Part shown: piece after piece, positions 1 to 10,163 of the stretch
Layout: the number at the start of each line of letters is the position of its first letter
Position numbering within the stretch: the first letter of the stretch is position 1
NCBI GenBank assembly: GCA_018398765.1
Contig: JAHBMJ010001626.1
Span: 1 to 28,116 of the forward strand
From: Chromera velia
Lineage: Eukaryota > Sar > Chromeraceae
Reading direction: 5' to 3'
DNA length: 28,116 nt
Program-made: the position numbers and the translations under genes
Notes under the pieces: model-generated
Databases searched by the model: none
What the model saw: the letters and a program-made list of their open reading frames with translations, nothing else
Told to the model about the DNA's origin: nothing

Positions 1-110
1 GTCCCCCCCCCCCCCCCCTTCTCCCTCTCTCTCTCTCTCTCTCCTTTTCCGTCTCGCGTCCTCTTTTCTCCCTCTTTCCCTCCCTCTTGCTCTCTCTCCC
101 TATGTGTCTG
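1..110. repeat. Poly-C and CT-rich low-complexity sequence
   Basis: A run of C followed by (CT)n and CCCT-like sequence. It lies in the calpain intron after exon 8 on the minus strand. No further calpain exon is visible between position 1 and 203. Confidence 0.85.
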
Positions 111-203
111 TACGAATTCTTGTGGGTACTCATTTCTTGCAGCTTTCTTTGCATGGTGCGTAGAGCTCTACTGCATGCCCCCCCCTCCCGTGGATGCACT
201 CAC

Positions 204-2036
204 CTCTCTGCCATTTCATCGAATGCGGCGGCGCTCCCCTCCTCGTCCTTGGGGACCTTCAGGATCTCCAGCGGTCCAGGGCCCCTCAGGGCTCTCGTCA
301 CCTGAATACATGCAGGCAGGCAGGCACACAGACAGCCGTCCGATGGAAACACACAAAAATAAAAAGGCTTGCAGGCATGCATGCAGCCAAGGAGAAGAAG
401 AACGTTCCGCTCCGTGCAGAACCATCAATCTGTGCTTTCATACATCTGTTCTCATTAATCACACAGTACCCTTTGTCTCTCCATCCTAGACTGACTAACG
501 CTTCCATTCCTCAGTCAACCCACCTGAATACTACCCAGACCGAAGACGAATGCAAATCTTGCAGGGATCATGCAGGGCTTAGCCCACATACGCAGGCTTA
601 CGCACTTGAGCATGCAGGTCGGTCTTGCTGTCTATCTGCCTGTCTGCACGCCTCTGAACGAACCAACCAACGAACCGAAGTGATGCCCCACTGTCCCCTA
701 TTGGCCACGATGCCTGGGTAGCTCCCCTGAAGTTTGGCGAAGGCCTTCTCGAGGAGGGGCTGAAGGGGGGAAGGAAGGGGGAAGGGAGGGATTGAATATA
801 AAAAGAGAGGCAAACCCAGAGTCAACGCATGCAAGCCCACATACGAACGCACGGAAACAATCACACCCACACATGCAACTCTTTCTGTACGTTCTTGCCA
901 TTTTCGTCCTCCGCACCCCTACCGTACCTCCTTTTTTTGCGATGTAACCCATGCATCTTCTTTTTCCTTTTCCCCCGGCACCTCGGACCCGCTGCTTGTC
1001 TGCCCCTACGCTTCTCTGTCACTTCACCGTTTCTTTTTTTCTTGCCCTTCTTGTCCATGCATCTGTGTGAGTTTTGTCCCCTTCTACGCTCCCTCCCTTC
1101 CCTTCCAAGTTGTCTGCCTCTTGGTGTAAGTGGAAGAGTCGAGTCGACCTTTTCCTTAATTCTTTAAGGCAGACAGTTAAGCGGAGGGACAAGCAGACCG
1201 ACAGATCGATCGATTGGATCAATCCATCGAAAGACATTCATTGTACAGCTTTGCATGCATGAAGGGACGCTCTCTCCCTCACCTGCCAGTATTCATTTTT
1301 GTCCTTTCCGGAAGGGCGACTGCCAAAATAAGGCTTCGGCAGAAAGTCGTCAATCAGGACCAGTCTCCATTCTCCTGCATACAAATTCGATGGGCGGGGG
1401 AAATACATAGACACACACAGACACACCACGCACAAATGAATCGATCAAGCGATGCAAATTTCTTTCTCACTCAATGGAGGGCCGTGCAAGGGGGGGTGGA
1501 ATTCTGTCTCATGGTTTCTTCACGGGCTCGAGACGTGAACCAAATCGGTTTGGGGGAATGGGGCAGAGAAATCCTGTAAGATGTGTTTTTCGCACCCTTC
1601 AAAAAAAACTCGCAGATGCACTCCTTTTTGCCCGGCCAGGTGTTCTCGCCCCGCATTCAGGGATGCTATCCGATCAGAGATGGGAAACTCCACACAGAAG
1701 TCTAAAGGGAATAAAAGAAAAGAAGAAACGAAAAGTAGTTCTCGTGTCTCATTAGAGGGAGTACCACACGCTCATATGCGTACAGATAAATGAGAAAAAA
1801 TAGACACGCACGCACGCGTGCACGCGCTCACTGACCCAACTCGTGGCTGAACAGAGAAATAAGCACAGCACCAGAGGAATGGAGAGCGTCGCCGCTCACA
1901 AAGGCCTCTCGGATGCTCTCGGGGTAACGGGCGGCTATGGACACCATACACTGCAATTCAAAAAGCAAATTGAGGCAAAGCAAAACGGACCCTTTGTCTC
2001 AAACACAAACTCCCATCCTCTTTCGCTCTTTCTCTC

Positions 2037-2083
<47 letters not shown>

Positions 2084-3911
2084 TTTTCTTATTTCCTCTC
2101 CCTCTCACCCACACACAGACAGTCGGAAAAAGGGAAAAGGAGACAGACAAATGAATCCATCAAAACGAAGATCCGACCTGTCTTTGATGGCGCGTCAATT
2201 ATGACGTTTTGACTTGAATGCACCTTTTCAAGAGAGTATGAACGATCTCTTTTGACAATGACGTTTGCACACAGAGCTGACAGACAGCCAGACACCCAGA
2301 CGGTCAGACTCACTGACGTACCTGCAGCATGTAGCAGTTCCCGATGTTGCCCTGGAAAGAATCGTTGAATGCGATGTCGTCGGAGAAGAGGAGGGAGTTG
2401 CCGGCCTCACTGGCCCTCTCGACACCGGGACGGTCCACACCCTGGTCGAGAGAGAGAAGAGGACAGGAGACAGGGGGGAAAAGAAGGGATGAGATGGCGA
2501 GCAGAGAAGATGCAGGGAGAGGAAACACAGACACACAGAGAGACACACTCGCAAATACACAAACGAGCAAACACGCGGGGAGAGAGAGAGTGGCAGAGAA
2601 AGAGTCTGTGTGAAGAAATTTCCGTACAAAAACAGATGGTCTTCAGGACGGCACATCGGAGAAAGAAGAGAAAAAAAAACGAGAGCTCGACTACAACCAT
2701 ACAGTCGTGCAGTGAGTACGGCCTCTGATAGATGCAACGGACGTTGAGAGGGTTGAAGAATGGATCTGCAAATTTTTTCCCTCCCGTCTTGAGGTTCTCG
2801 AGTGCGTTCATGATCTTCTCTCGGTTCTCTGTTGTGTCCCGGAAAGTTCCAAAAAACTTTGTGTCGGCCTTATCGCACGGCCCCTCTGCCTCAAAGAGTC
2901 CACTCAACATGTCAATCGAGGAGTCCATACACCACCCTGCAGTGCCCCCTCCCCTCCAGTCCTTCAGAGTCTGTTCGAGGAACCTTTCCTTCACCCGCGT
3001 GTCCGGAGACCCGATCCGAAGGTTCGTCTTCCCTTCTTGGACCGCAAAGCGAAACACTTCGTCTCCCACCGTCACCTGCAGGCAGGACAATCAAAACCCC
3101 TCAAAGCGAGAATATCGACACTCAGAATGGTCGCGAAAGGACAGAGCAAGACATGACAAGAAAATCCAACCTCTCAGCAGGGCAGCAAGATACCCTCTCG
3201 ACCCCTTTTTCTTTATGTATATGCTTGCGGCCCTTCCCTTCCACGCTCAGACGCAATTTTGGGTGCACGTGGGTGCATCTGTATGAGTGTATAGGCAATC
3301 CGATGATAGATGGTCAGAAAGCTGCACATGTATCTGCATCCATTCATGTGTGGATATACACATAACATGGCCATTCTGACCTGGTATGTGTGGCCCTTCC
3401 ACGTCTTTGACCCCCCTCCGTTTGTTGGGTTCAGTCCAGCCTTGGACTTCCGCACCTCCCCTTTGTAGCTCACCCAGTTCATGTGCCCCTCCTTCCCCGT
3501 GTAGTTGGTCACTTTGACTGTTAGCTTGGGACCTCCTCCGTGCTTGGTGATGTGATCGTTGGGAACTTTCAACTCGTTAATGTCTGTGGCAGAGGACAGA
3601 TTGGCCTTCTGCAAGACAACATCCAGAAGGGGGGCAAACCGGGGATGGTCCTGTTCCGCATAGACGGGCGGTTCTTCAATCAACAGCGGCAAGTCTGTAG
3701 TGTATCCATGAACCATCTGCTCAGTCTGGTGTGTGTCTGTGCAGGGTTCCTCTTCTTCCTCCATCTCGTCTGGCTCTGGCAACTCATCCTCCGACTCCAT
3801 GTCATCTCCATCGTCGTCGGGTCTGTCCCTGGAGGGGGGCAGGGGGGGGGGAGGGACTGCGGAGGGGTTCTCTGGAAGGTTCTTCTTCGACGTGCTGCCG
3901 CCACACCCCAT
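204..3911 (-). CDS. Calpain-family (C2) cysteine protease, 5' part of gene (runs off left edge)
   Basis: Calpains are intracellular papain-fold proteases. Eight exons can be joined: 3911-3381, 3075-~2695, 2441-2322, 1950-1900, ~1701-~1597, 1374-1283, 759-709 and 301-204. Exons 1-4 and 6-8 are phase-consistent with GT-AG ends; the ends of exon 5 and the donor of exon 7 are uncertain. The first in-frame ATG gives MGCGGS, a fit to N-myristoylation (Gly2, Ser6) with a palmitoylatable Cys3. Residues ~15-60 are Pro-rich then acidic. A ~250-residue unrecognised region follows. Exon 3 carries SLLFSDDIAFNDSF then QGNIGNCYML, the block around the catalytic Cys; family consensus is QGxxGDCW, so Tyr replaces Trp. 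Exon 5 has GVHLRVFFEG, exon 6 GEWRLVLIDDFLP (consensus GxWxxVxVDDxLP), exon 7 LLEKAFAKLQGSY, exon 8 ALRGPGPLEIL; all are calpain core motifs in the right order. Catalytic His and Asn would lie beyond the left edge, so activity cannot be judged. Confidence 0.9.
2022..2078. repeat. (CT)n microsatellite in a calpain intron
   Basis: About 55 bp of CT repeats with occasional CTTT, inside the intron between exons 3 and 4 of the minus-strand calpain gene. ORFs rich in Ser-Leu here are artefacts of the repeat. Confidence 0.9.
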
Positions 3912-4500
3912 GGCTTCTCTTCGCTCTGACTGGTTCTCGCTTTCGGTTATCGGAGTTTGGGTCAGACAGCAAACTTGGTTCTCACTTCTCTTCTCTGTGT
4001 GAGGCGGACACAGCAAGGTCAGACAATCTCTCAGGAAGCCGGCTCAGCCACGTCGAGTTGCACGCGTGGCGATCCCCTCGCCAGACTTTGATCGAACTCT
4101 CCGTGTTGTGATCGTGGGAGTAACTTGAGGCGGACTGCAAATCCTGTGCATCATGCAATCATGGAAGTTGACTCTGTTCGGATCCATGTGTTTTCATGAC
4201 ATTCCGTTCATTTCCGCCCTCACGAAGCGCCCTGCATGCCAAATCATCGCTTTTATAGCTGACCGCGCGGCCCGCCGGCCCGCGGGCCGCCCGGCGCCGG
4301 CCGCGCGGCGCGTGAAGCTCTCGCGTGGAGACGGATCGAAACATCATGAAACATCAGCATCAGACTGTTCCGCGCAAGACGCTCGTCCTTGACAGTCGTC
4401 ACGCGGGAGTGTGTCGCTCTGCACGGAGCCGAGCGCGGCCTAGGAGCCGTTTTAGGCTCAAAGGCATGCATGCGATACCGAACTGACTCGAGTGGTGCCT
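3912..4500. promoter_or_regulatory. Upstream region of the calpain gene with a GC-rich nested palindrome
   Basis: This is unique sequence immediately 5' of the calpain start codon (minus strand), so it should hold its promoter and 5' UTR; no TATA box is evident. At 4263-4312 is a ~50-bp tract almost entirely G and C. It contains CCGCGCGG at both ends (4263-4270, 4301-4308) and the perfect palindromes GGCCCGCGGGCC (4277-4288) and CCGGCGCCGG (4291-4300). The promoter role is inferred from position only. Confidence 0.45.
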
Positions 4501-4520
4501 TCCCACCTATACGTGGGAGG
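4499..4520. other. Short hairpin-forming inverted repeat
   Basis: CTTCCCAC, a 6-base loop CTATAC, then GTGGGAGG form an 8-bp stem (one G-T pair) with GC-rich sequence following. No RNA family is recognised. Confidence 0.3.
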
Positions 4521-4830
4521 CGGGAGGCTTAGCTCAATGTCTGATCAGATCGTGACCCCCCAAAGAGACTGTAGCATACCACCACCGCTAACAACCCAAA
4601 CGGACAGCGCAAGTCTGCCAATCGAGTGTATGGGGTGTCAGTGGAAGCTGAAAGGTCTCGAGGGAGCATGAATCACGCAGTGTGAGTGAAGGCCTCACGT
4701 GGTGGGTAGTGGTAGGAGGGTGGGTCAAAATTTTTTGAACAGTAAGAGAACACATCACAGTTTTTGGCTGGGCAAATGAGAGTAAAGAAGTCTCTCTTCA
4801 TGTCGTTTTGGGAAGGCGTTTCATCAAGTA

Positions 4831-4949
4831 GAAACGACTGATAAATTTGTGTCAGATTTGCCGTCTCAACTTAGTCCCGCCCTGCGTGACTGATCGAGAC
4901 GGATGAGTACCTTGGGCTCTGACCCAAGCCTGCCTATATCAGTCGTTTC
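4831..4949. repeat. 119-bp segment bounded by perfect 13-bp inverted repeats
   Basis: GAAACGACTGATA at 4831-4843 is matched exactly in reverse complement by TATCAGTCGTTTC at 4937-4949. The spacer is unique sequence without an ORF. No flanking target duplication is visible, so this could be a small MITE relic or a chance stem. Confidence 0.45.
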
Positions 4950-5193
4950 GCTGAACCTGGCACAGAACAGCGGCTGATACACGCGGAGCCTCCTTACGCT
5001 GTATCAATGGAGAGTGATGGTATGTGGGAATCGACTTCAGATACGATGTGGTGTACGCAGACAGCGCATTTGTATATTTGGTGATCAGAAATATACAGTA
5101 CCAATGAGCCACCTGGCAGTGCCCGGTTTAAGTCTGTATGCTCAAACCAGCTTCTCTTCAGAAAGACCAGCGGCGTCTCCTATGATAGAGTAG

Positions 5194-5322
5194 ATGGGGG
5201 CCTTTATTGATACATCGCTCGTCAAAGAATTTTGCGCAGTGAAGCTGTATACTTCTCTCGTCGGTCTCTACAAAACATACAGAGCAAAGAGCAGGGACCT
5301 TCCTCGATTTGATTCCCACTAA
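5194..5322 (+). CDS. Possible 42-residue ORF or exon, unrecognised
   Basis: ATG at 5194 opens a 42-codon frame (MGAFIDTSLVKEF to ...LPRFDSH) ending in TAA. Its composition looks protein-like and it lies in unique sequence just upstream of the F-box-like frame, but in a different reading frame. A minus-strand ORF (5509-5222, 95 codons) covers the same bases, so the coding strand is not settled. No domain is recognised. Confidence 0.2.
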   Translation: MGAFIDTSLVKEFCAVKLYTSLVGLYKTYRAKSRDLPRFDSH

Positions 5323-5353
5323 TCGATCGGATGGGCGGAGTCAAAAGCTCAAC

Positions 5354-6397
5354 ATGGCTACTTGGGAAGATGTTGAAAAGAGCATCATCTGATGCATAGC
5401 ACTGTTCATTTCCAATCTGGAGAGTGTGAGTAGGTTTGCTGCTATATGCAAATTTTTCCGTCATATTTGTTGTGAGGCAACTGAAATTGGGGATGGGTTT
5501 TGGAGTCACATCCCTCCGTTAGCTCAGCTTGTACCTATACAGCCCGAGTGCACTACCCAAGACTTGGTTCTTTGTTTTGCATCCGCTTGGGGATTTGCGG
5601 AACGAATGGAAGCTCTCGCTCCCGCTTATCACGCTACGTTAGAGGAAAACGCCTGCCATGGCTGTTCAAAGTTCTCTGATGCAGATGTCTATTTCGATCC
5701 GGAGTCTGAGAGTGGGCGGGATAACATTTTTTTTGTTCGAATGAAGCATGAAGACAGCGTTCTCTGGGAAGGGTTCCTTCACAGTCATATGGGGAGCAAC
5801 GGAGACGTACACTTGCAAACAGACGATTCTGGGGTTTTTGGTCCCGACCTGTCGACCGAGTTTGACTGGCCCCAAATAACTGCTACCCTAACTCCCCAAC
5901 CGCCAAAAAGGCAATATCTTGATGCAAAAGGAGTCGAGCATTCCTACTTCGACATCAGCAATGAGGCCTGGCGAGAAGAGAAGTTCGAAATGAAGCGCAT
6001 GATGTTGTAAGATTTGGCAGTGACCGTAGTAATGATTAAACACGGACTCCATGATCGCAAACTGGCAATTTCGACTTCTGGAATTGATGCCGACAACCTT
6101 GGCCTAGATGGTTACTGCTGTGCGCCTCACATGGAGATAATGCTGAGGCTTTCTCATAGCATTGTACCAAGGGAGTCTCTGGAGGATGGATTTCGAAACC
6201 ATCCTTATTATCAAACAACTGAGAGAGACTGTCACTTTGCTGGGGCCACATCGCTTTTAGGTTGTCTTACGGGTGGCCTCACCTATCAGAGCGCAATGCT
6301 AACGAATCTGAGCATGAAACGTTCGTTGGAGTTTTATTTGAGGGGTTTCTTCCGAGAAATAGATAGTACGTCATCGAACAGAACTCATGCAAACTAG
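5354..6397 (+). pseudogene. F-box-like reading frame interrupted by two in-frame stops
   Basis: One frame runs from ATG 5354 to TAG 6397 (about 348 codons), broken only by TGA at 5390-5392 and TAA at 6008-6010. Near the start, the residues around VSRFAAICKFFRHI followed by GFWSHI resemble the second half of an F-box (pattern L..VCK.wr...lW..L), the SKP1-binding module of SCF ubiquitin ligases. The stretch 5426-6010 encodes 194 residues rich in acidic and aromatic residues, and 6011-6397 encodes 128 more with no recognised domain. Alternatives are several exons of a live gene with introns placed over the stops, or a decayed gene. The F-box call rests on a short match. Confidence 0.35.
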
Positions 6398-6399
6398 CA

Positions 6400-6935
6400 T
6401 GCGAATCGAGAAAAAACTTGAAACATCGCTAGAATTTAGCTTAGAAACCGTTATGTTGTCCAAAACTAACGTCATAGTGTATGGTCACACTGTCACCCAG
6501 ACATTCTAAAACATATTGTAAATGTAAAATTATTATAGTACATTATTATATTAATACAAGATAAAGTAACCTTAGTCAGACATTATTTAGTAATGAGTAA
6601 GGAAATGTGACTAATAGGCTATCAAAAGTGAGGTTGTTAATTTATATGACACAAATTATGTGTAGGGCCTGTACGTGGCGCCGCCACGAGGCTGTCATGG
6701 TACTTAGTCGCTCGACGGGCTACTCGCACGGAGTAGGGCGCGGGATCAATGAGCGCATGCGTCTGTATACTAAACGATACTTACAATGAGGCATGCGTTC
6801 TGTAGCCAAGCAAGAGAGAACCTGGAAGGTAGTAGAAGCTGGATGATTGGCATGAGTGGTTGTTGTCAGAACTCTAAGATGGAACTCCCTCTATGAACGT
6901 CTGATCGAGAATATCTCTGTCTAGCCCACCACACT
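6400..6935. other. Intergenic, AT-rich flanks around a GC-richer island; no gene seen
   Basis: 6400-6650 is AT-rich and without ORFs. 6665-6800 is a GC-richer island containing GGCGCCGCC; its single 60-codon ORF has no recognisable features. I checked it for a tRNA-like B box and found none. Confidence 0.6.
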
Positions 6936-7385
6936 GCTAGCTCCTTATAAAAGTTTTAGTAAATATGACTAAATATTATAAAATATTACAAAAAATTCAC
7001 ATTTTAGTCATATTTTACTTTTTTTTTGTAGGTTTATATTTTTTTGTATATATTGTACGCGGACAAACAAAAAATGCTACACAAGTCTACAAACATCCAC
7101 AAATTGAATGAACTGACTCCCATTCATTCAATTAATATATTTTACGAGAAAAAAAATAGTGAAAAAAAACTAGTGAATAGTCATATTTTAGTCTTTTTTT
7201 GTGTGTGTGAATTTTATCACTAATTTCCCTCATATTTTGTTATATTTTGAAAAACATTTTTTTATGAAAGAATCATAACTTTTAGGACATTTCTGGGGCA
7301 ATTTATGAAGACTAGAGCTTTTAATTCATCTAGTGCACCGACTTGGAGCGTGTAAAATAAAATATTAAGTAAATAATATCATTTT
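6936..7385 (+). repeat. AT-rich repeat arm, inverted copy at about 9770-10163
   Basis: Starts at GCTAGC then CTTATAAAAGTTTTAGTAA, followed by many variants of AGTCATATTTTA. The reverse complement of 10163 leftwards reads GCTAGCC CTATAAAACTTTTATTAA, a good match over about 40 bp. The body is very AT-rich and has no coding potential. It looks like an old transposable-element end or dispersed repeat. Confidence 0.55.
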
Positions 7386-7502
7386 TATGAAATTTTATCT
7401 TATTTTGACCATGATAATGAGGAGGGGGATGACCTCTTCGCCCCTCCTAATGGCTGCCAGTAGGCCAACCTTTTTCGGAGTGGTACCTTCCGTCCCCTCT
7501 TC

Positions 7503-8125
7503 TCATCCTGAACGTCTTCTATTTCGGCATCCTCTTCCTGCACTCTCCCCCTCCTGCATGCCTGTAGCAGCGGCCCTAGCAGCGGCCGCCCTAGCAGTGG
7601 CCTCTTCAGTGGCCCTTCTTGCCTCTCTTTCCGCGTATCCAATTCTGTTATTCAAAGAGGTCGTAAAGTGATGGAGGACCGTGACTGAGACGGTGACTCT
7701 CTTCCTGGCCTTGTTGGTGACTGTGTGCTTGGATAAATCACCGAAAACGACTTCTAAGGCTTCGTTGAAGAGACTGATCGTCTTGTATGTTTTCTCTACA
7801 CCTGCGTCTGTAGGTTTTACCTTGGCCCACCTGCAAAGAGAAAAAAAAAATGAAGGTACAAACCTGGCCAACCTTTATAGACAAACAGCTGCGTCATTAG
7901 GTAGCAAAAGCAAGCAAAAAAAGGAGGGGGTAGGAGCAGACAAAGAGGGGATAGCGCAAGAGATATAGACGTATAGAAAAAAAAAAAAACGGAGGCTCTG
8001 AAAATAGAAAGCTGACGTACCTGTTTTTCTACTCTTCATCAGGAAAGGTATCCTTGTCGATCCTTGTACACGTGAATCAGCTCTTCGATTAACTCAGAAT
8101 CAACAGAAGGGATCGGAGATTTTTT
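7503..8125 (-). CDS. Divergent histone-fold (H2B-like) gene fragment, possibly degenerate
   Basis: A minus-strand exon begins at 7830 after a good acceptor (CTTTGCAG). Its main frame runs to a stop at 7503: WAKVKPTDAGVEKTYKTIS, then LFNEALEVVFGDLSKHTV, ARKRVTVSVTVLHHFTTSL, and an Ala/Arg-rich tail. The order and spacing resemble the H2B histone fold (the HPDTGIS..AM..MNSFVNDIFERI block, then KRSTITSREIQTAVRLLLP). An upstream exon probably ends at the donor 8020 (CAG/GTACGT) and contains ELIEELIHVYKDRQGY, loosely like the H2B helix with YKVLKQ, but stops (TGA TGA or TAG) sit just before that donor in the frames tried. It may be a very divergent variant, a pseudogene, or a different helical protein. 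A second frame at 7642-7400 may be an alternative 3' exon. Confidence 0.35.
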
Positions 8126-8247
8126 GGGGCACTGCGCTGTGCCAACCAGGTATCTCTACCGAACACTTCTCTCCTTTTTGCATTTAAATCCAAGGATACA
8201 CAACTTCATACATCCATCGAATGACATCCATCTATTCATCCATGATC

Positions 8248-8716
8248 CAGTGCTAGGAATACAATTATTGTAATTACAATTATTGAAATTAATTATAAAT
8301 AATTATTGTTTGCTAGGAGCGGGCGAGAGGCAATTAGTTGCAATTAATTGCGATTTTTGTTCATGCTTTGTTTATGTGTTGCTATGTGTTGTTCATATAT
8401 TGCCATGTGTTGTTTAGGCGTGTTTAGGTACTGTTTGGTGAATTTTACAACAGTTTACACAGTTTAAAATATGAAACACCAAGTTACAAGTCATAAAACG
8501 TTTGTTTTAGATGATTTATAATCATTTCATTTCATAAATGCTTACATTTGAGTTGGTATTTCATTGTACACTGTCATCTGATACCCCAATTCGCTTAATA
8601 ACTACATATTTGAGTCTGATTGCAATTATTGGCAATGAATTGCAATGATTGCAATTATTATTTAGCCGGACTTCCTTAAAGCAATGGGCACTGCAATTTA
8701 ATTGCTCCTAGTACTG
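8248..8716. mobile_element. MITE-like non-autonomous DNA element, possibly hAT-type
   Basis: A 469-bp AT-rich block interrupts CATC-repeat DNA. Its ends are imperfect terminal inverted repeats: left CAGTGCTAGGA (8248-8258), right TCCTAGTACTG (8706-8716), 10 of 11 matching. CAGTG-type ends are typical of hAT elements, which make 8-bp target duplications. Here the flanking 8-mers CCATGATC and CATTCATC match at only 5 of 8. The interior has repeated CAATTATTG and GCAATTA motifs and no ORF. The phrase CATCCATCGAATG occurs on both sides (near 8211 and 8727), as expected for insertion into a repeat array. Confidence 0.6.
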
Positions 8717-8721
8717 CATTC

Positions 8722-9300
8722 ATCCATCCATCCATCGAATGTCATCCATACATCCATCCATCCATCCATCCATCCCTCCTCACTCGATCACTCCACCCAT
8801 TCATCCCTCACTCACTCCATCCATCAATCCATCAATCCATCCATCCATTCATCTATGAATCCATCTATCCATCCATCCATCCATCCTTCAGTCACTCCCT
8901 CACTTCATCCACCCATCTATCCATCCCTCATCACTCCATCACTCCATCCATCCCTCCTCACTCCATCACTCCATCCATCCATCTCTCACTCACTCCATCA
9001 ATCCATCCCTCACTCACTCCATCAATTAATCCATCCCTCACTCACTCTATCACTCCATCCATCCATCCATCCCTCACTCCATCCATTCATCGATTTATTC
9101 ATCCAATGGCATCCATACATCCATCTATCCATCCGTCCCTCAGTCACTCTATCACTCCATCCATCCATCCATCCATCCATCCATCCATCCATCCATCCAT
9201 CCCTCAGCCACTCTCTCACTCCATCCACTCATCTATCCCTCTTCACTCCATCATTCTATGCATGCATCCATCGATCCGTCACTCACTTCATCCATCCATA
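8722..9300. repeat. (CATC)n / (TCAC) tetranucleotide array, about 580 bp
   Basis: Degenerate tandem CATC with CACT and CCCT variants. The 199-codon ORF rich in His-Pro-Ser-Ile is a by-product: a 4-bp unit gives the same 4-residue periodicity in all three frames, and similar ORFs appear on both strands. Not a gene. Confidence 0.95.
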
Positions 9301-9770
9301 ACCTCAGTTGTGATTGACCTTTCTAAATCTCAGTTCGCACATGTTGATATCCTGGTTGATGCGGTCGCTTCTGAAGCTCCTACTAGGCAGTACAAAATGA
9401 AGAGACAACACTATAGAAAGACGATCCTACTGTCCGTTTGCCCTGTCCTAGTAGATTGACATAAAAGCACTAACACTCTGTGACACAGTTCTTTCATCTG
9501 TATGTCTATATATATCTTTGTCTGCATGAGTGGCCTTTGTGGTGTGGATCATGCATGCCAGGGTCTTTCACTGTACATACTGCATAGAATGCTGCGTGCA
9601 GCGGGCCCTACAAGGCATCCGCGGCCGAGTCATGCTCACGTGCGCGCCCTGGTCCCGGCCGCAACGTCGTCGTCGACAGGCAGGCCCAATATATACATAT
9701 GTTTTTTCATGTGTTTATATGTTTGCATATATAAGGGGTGTACCATTTTTTAAAAAATCATAAAATACTT
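9301..9770. other. Unique segment between repeat arrays; possible exon, no gene assigned
   Basis: 9301-9460 is non-repetitive. On the plus strand it reads [20 protein letters not shown] and onward to a stop at 9459. On the minus strand it gives [14 protein letters not shown] followed by a possible donor (AAG/GTCAAT), and so could be an upstream exon of the 7.5-8.1-kb gene. 9596-9680 is a GC-rich island in AT-rich surroundings. Neither reading is supported by a recognised domain. Confidence 0.3.
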
Positions 9771-10163
9771 CTCTCGTTGGAGATGGTCATTAACAGACTT
9801 ATTTGGCATCTTTTATCTAAAAATATGCTTAAAAAAATATTTTGAGTTCAGTCATATTTAGTCATAATTTAGTTATAAAAAATTACTTCAGAAAAAAATA
9901 GTGAATAGACATTCACGAGTTGCTTTACTAAAAAATTCATCGGGCTCTAAAATTTTTTTTTATATTGTATATAGCCAATCTGGGTAGCTAAACGTGTTCT
10001 TTGATCAAAACTGAACTATACAAGCCACTTTTGGGCTCTTTATGCTTTATAGTTCACAAAAAAAACATTGTTCATATTTTACTTATATTTGTGTCATATT
10101 TTAAAAATATTACAATATTTACTCATATTTACTCATATTTAATAAAAGTTTTATAGGGCTAGC
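9771..10163 (-). repeat. AT-rich repeat arm, inverted relative to 6936-7385
   Basis: Rich in TCATATTTA and AAAAATAGTGAATAG motifs that also occur in the 6936-7385 arm. Its right end (ATAAAAGTTTTATAGGGCTAGC) is the approximate reverse complement of the left arm's start. No coding potential. Confidence 0.5.

Noticed and set aside
2228-2737. 169-codon minus-strand ORF overlapping calpain exon 3
   Set aside because: Wrong frame: the calpain Cys-site block is in the neighbouring frame with matching splice sites.
7387-7671. 94-codon plus-strand ORF, Ala/Leu rich
   Set aside because: It is the complement of the Ala/Arg-rich tail of the minus-strand H2B-like exon, which has the better splice context.
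8702-9459. Long ORFs with His-Pro-Ser-Ile repeats
   Set aside because: They are translations of a CATC tetranucleotide array. The same pattern appears in several frames and on both strands.
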